From: RGIG6904 sp024680835
Lineage (GTDB): Bacteria > Bacillota > Clostridia > Lachnospirales > Lachnospiraceae
Direction: 5' to 3'
Assembly: GCA_024680835.1 (NCBI GenBank)
Contig: JAILBP010000197.1
Span: 1 to 7,949, forward strand
DNA: 7,949 nucleotides
In this document: piece by piece, positions 5,786 to 7,949 of the stretch
How positions within the stretch are numbered: position 1 is the first letter of the stretch
Layout of the letters: every line of letters starts with the position of its first letter
Program-made: the position numbers and the translations under genes
The notes under the pieces: model-generated
Seen by the model: the letters and a program-made list of their open reading frames with translations, nothing else
Databases searched by the model: none
What the model was told of the DNA's origin: nothing

Positions 5786-7852
5786 TCAGATTCTCTTCAT
5801 CCAGGTGCTTGCAAGATCCGTCCACAGCCCCACATCTTCCCTCAGACTCATATCTATACCGTTAGCAGGCTCTTCCTTGCCACCGAAAAACTGCTCTGTC
5901 AGCTCTTCACGCCGTTTTTCCGAAACGTTTATCCCCTTTCCCTCTTTCACTGCACCCACTGCTCTCCAGGTCTGTTCCATAGTATAGAATCCGCCTGACC
6001 ATCCCTGAAAATAATCCTTATTCGCAACCGAAAGACCGTGGAAGCCCGCCGGAAAAACGAAATGGGCGAAGGGGACTTTGTTTTTCCTCAATGCCATGGC
6101 AAAAAGATATGTGTTTTCCACCGGTACCAGCGCGTCCTCTTCGGTCTGCCAGAGGAAGCAGGGCGGTGTATCTGCCGACACATGTTTTTCCAGAGAGAAA
6201 TAATCGATATCTTCATCCGAAGGATCAAAACCCAACAGCGCATGTATTGAATCCTCGTGAGTGTATTCCCCTGCCGTGATAACCGGGTAAGAGAGGATAA
6301 CACCGTCCGGTTTATTGGACACCTCTGAATACTCCGGATTATCGTCCGCTATGTCGGCATAATGAACTGCAAGACTTCCGCACACATGCCCTCCTGCCGA
6401 GAAACCACAGGCGAAAAGCTTGTGCACGTCAATGTTATACTCTGCCGCATGCTTTCTGATCCATCTTACGGCTCTGGATATGTCCCTGAGCGGCTGAATC
6501 TTTAACGGAACCGACATGGTAATGTCAGTCGTATATACCAGCACGAAAACGTTCATGCCCCTGTCGTAAAACTCTTTTGCCGCAAGCTCACCCTCATGCG
6601 CCACCACCATGCAATACCCGCCTCCGGGCACCACGAGCATACAGTCTCTTTTTTCATCATCATCGTGGATATATCCGAACACGAAGGGCTCGAATCCGTA
6701 TGCCGCAGCATAGTCATATTCGCCCTCCTTCCATATGTTCATGCGAAATTTCCGGGCTCCTCCACCGGGCTTTTTCTGAGTCTTAAAATCCTCCTCCGGA
6801 AGCTCAAACTCCCATTTATCGATGTCTTCCTTTGAAACAGCTGCCTCCAGAACTGCATAGTAGGCTTCCTTGGCCTCAAACTTACCCCTGAACAGCAGCG
6901 GATAGCTGGTCTCTCTGCGGAAGCCGGAAAGCCAGCTTTCCTCATCTCTCAGATTCCAGAAGGTGACACAGGTGATGTCAGCAACTCCCGATCTTTTGGC
7001 ATCCAGATACAGCTCAAAAACCTGACGATAACGCTCAGCCAGGGCATGCATGGACTCATCTCCGGGATCGGCATTGTGCATGTCAAGCTCCGTGATATGG
7101 ATCTGAAGTCCCAACTTTCCGTATTTTTCAAATGCGGCGCGATACTCATCCATACCGGGATGATCCATAAGAAGATGCGACTGCATTCCCATACCATCCA
7201 CTAACTTCCTTTCGGACAAAGGTTTTAAAATATGCTCATATATAAAGTCTCTCTTCCAATCCAGCGCCGTCTCATAATCATTGTAAAACAGCAAAACACC
7301 GGGAGCTGCATATTTTCTGGCGAACTCAAAAGCCTTTATCACATAGTCTTCGCCCACAGTAGCGGTCCAAAGAGATTTTCTGATATCTCCCTCATCCACA
7401 GCCTCATTCACCACATCCCAGGCGTAGATAACTCCCGGGAAATTCTCTGCCGTATACTCGAGTACGCCCTTGATATAGTTCTCCAGCCTCTTTAAGATCT
7501 TGTCCCTGTCTGCATATGGGAAATTTTCATTATAGTGCTCGCAGAAAAACCACTTCGGTGTCTGATTGTGCCACACCAGCGTATGTCCGCGCATGGATAT
7601 ACCATTCTCTTTTGCAAATTCCAGAAAGGGAGTTGCCGTGTCAAAGTTAAGAGCCGGGGAAAGATCGTATTTGTCCGGATCATCCTTATTGGCATCCCTG
7701 TCCAGATAATACATGGGCTTCATCTCATTTTCACAAGTAAAACTGTTAAACTGAGCTGTCAAAAACTTCAGATCCGCCGGTGTACGTAAGTTTTTCCGCG
7801 AGATCGCCGCGCCAACCTTAAAATATGGTTCATATGCTTCCTTAAGATTCAT
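5786..7852 (-). CDS. bifunctional cytoplasmic GH10 endo-xylanase / alpha-beta-hydrolase esterase
   Basis: 688 residues. Residues 1-340 are a GH10 barrel: N36-S-F-T-C-E-N-E-M-K-P46, R88-G-H-T-L-V-W-H95, acid/base E150 in W-D-V-V-N-E, nucleophile E255 in I-T-E-L-D, and W299 and W307 near the end of the barrel. GH10 enzymes cut beta-1,4-xylan or xylo-oligosaccharides with retention. After a P-G-G-G linker (362-365), residues 370-630 form an alpha/beta-hydrolase: oxyanion P409-G-G-G-Y, nucleophile S485 in G-F-S-A-G, probable acid D573 and H605 (G-F-H-G), like BD-FAE/acetyl-xylan esterases. The second domain probably removes acetyl or feruloyl groups. No signal peptide is present, so imported oligosaccharides are the likely substrate. 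The start at 7852 is preferred because GGGAGGA (7861-7867) lies 8 nt upstream and GH10 similarity begins there; a GTG at 7936 would add 28 charged residues without an SD of equal quality. Function is clear at family level; the ester specificity is not. Confidence 0.93.
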   Translation of the reverse strand: MNLKEAYEPYFKVGAAISRKNLRTPADLKFLTAQFNSFTCENEMKPMYYLDRDANKDDPDKYDLSPALNFDTATPFLEFAKENGISMRGHTLVWHNQTPKWFFCEHYNENFPYADRDKILKRLENYIKGVLEYTAENFPGVIYAWDVVNEAVDEGDIRKSLWTATVGEDYVIKAFEFARKYAAPGVLLFYNDYETALDWKRDFIYEHILKPLSERKLVDGMGMQSHLLMDHPGMDEYRAAFEKYGKLGLQIHITELDMHNADPGDESMHALAERYRQVFELYLDAKRSGVADITCVTFWNLRDEESWLSGFRRETSYPLLFRGKFEAKEAYYAVLEAAVSKEDIDKWEFELPEEDFKTQKKPGGGARKFRMNIWKEGEYDYAAAYGFEPFVFGYIHDDDEKRDCMLVVPGGGYCMVVAHEGELAAKEFYDRGMNVFVLVYTTDITMSVPLKIQPLRDISRAVRWIRKHAAEYNIDVHKLFACGFSAGGHVCGSLAVHYADIADDNPEYSEVSNKPDGVILSYPVITAGEYTHEDSIHALLGFDPSDEDIDYFSLEKHVSADTPPCFLWQTEEDALVPVENTYLFAMALRKNKVPFAHFVFPAGFHGLSVANKDYFQGWSGGFYTMEQTWRAVGAVKEGKGINVSEKRREELTEQFFGGKEEPANGIDMSLREDVGLWTDLASTWMKRI

Positions 7853-7860
7853 AACTGTTT

Positions 7861-7867
7861 TCCTCCC
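7861..7867 (-). promoter_or_regulatory. Shine-Dalgarno site of the xylanase-esterase gene
   Basis: GGGAGGA stands 8 nt before the ATG at 7852 and is the strongest SD in this part of the window. It supports the internal ATG over the longer frame that opens with GTG at 7936. I saw no convincing -35/-10 pair in the remaining bases up to 7949, so the promoter probably lies beyond the window. Confidence 0.75.
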
Positions 7868-7949
7868 GTTTTCTTCTTTGACACCTTTACCTTTGTATCT
7901 CCGTTCCGCCAGCTCTTCAGTTTGCTGTTCTCCCACTTATTGCTCTCAC

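Noticed and set aside
7853..7936. 28-residue N-terminal extension of the xylanase from a GTG start
   Set aside because: It has a weaker SD, is highly charged and outside the GH10 homology; the ATG at 7852 has GGGAGGA 8 nt upstream.
7868..7949. Promoter for the operon
   Set aside because: A GATACAAAG stretch resembles a -10 box but there is no matching -35 at the right distance, and the window ends too soon to judge.

Overview
The window is a compact, one-direction gene block on the minus strand, so it reads from high to low coordinates. Gene order in the direction of transcription: a GH10 xylanase fused to an alpha/beta-hydrolase esterase (7852-5786), a small PqqD-like protein (5769-5440), an SDR/epimerase-PelD fusion (5397-3223), a PelE-like protein (3230-2322), a PelA-deacetylase-like DUF2194-type protein (2325-511), and the first 168 codons of the glycosyltransferase PelF (506 to the window edge). 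Gaps are 43 nt or less and two junctions overlap by 8 and 4 nt, so this is probably one transcript. No RNA gene, mobile element, CRISPR array or convincing terminator was seen.

The moderate GC content, purine-rich Shine-Dalgarno sites, dense packing and a signal-less (cytoplasmic) GH10 enzyme suggest a fibre-degrading anaerobic Firmicute, probably Lachnospiraceae (Butyrivibrio-like) from rumen or gut. The assignment is inferred from gene content and style only.

The core of the region is a Gram-positive Pel-type exopolysaccharide locus in the order pelD-pelE-pelA-pelF; pelG would be expected just beyond base 1. By analogy with Pseudomonas aeruginosa and Bacillus cereus, PelF polymerises an amino-sugar nucleotide substrate, PelD, PelE and PelG form the membrane complex, PelD is the c-di-GMP receptor, and PelA modifies the polymer outside the membrane. 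Three departures stand out. PelD carries a complete N-terminal SDR/epimerase-like domain that lacks the catalytic Tyr-x-x-x-Lys. The c-di-GMP I-site Arg-x-x-Asp is kept although the GGDEF signature is lost. The PelA-like protein has a deacetylase-like layout but no His-x-x-x-His metal site anywhere.

The other point of interest is the front of the operon. A cytoplasmic bifunctional xylan-degrading enzyme and a PqqD-like (RRE-fold) protein sit 16 and 42 nt ahead of the next gene, which suggests that plant-fibre use and c-di-GMP-controlled matrix production are expressed together.
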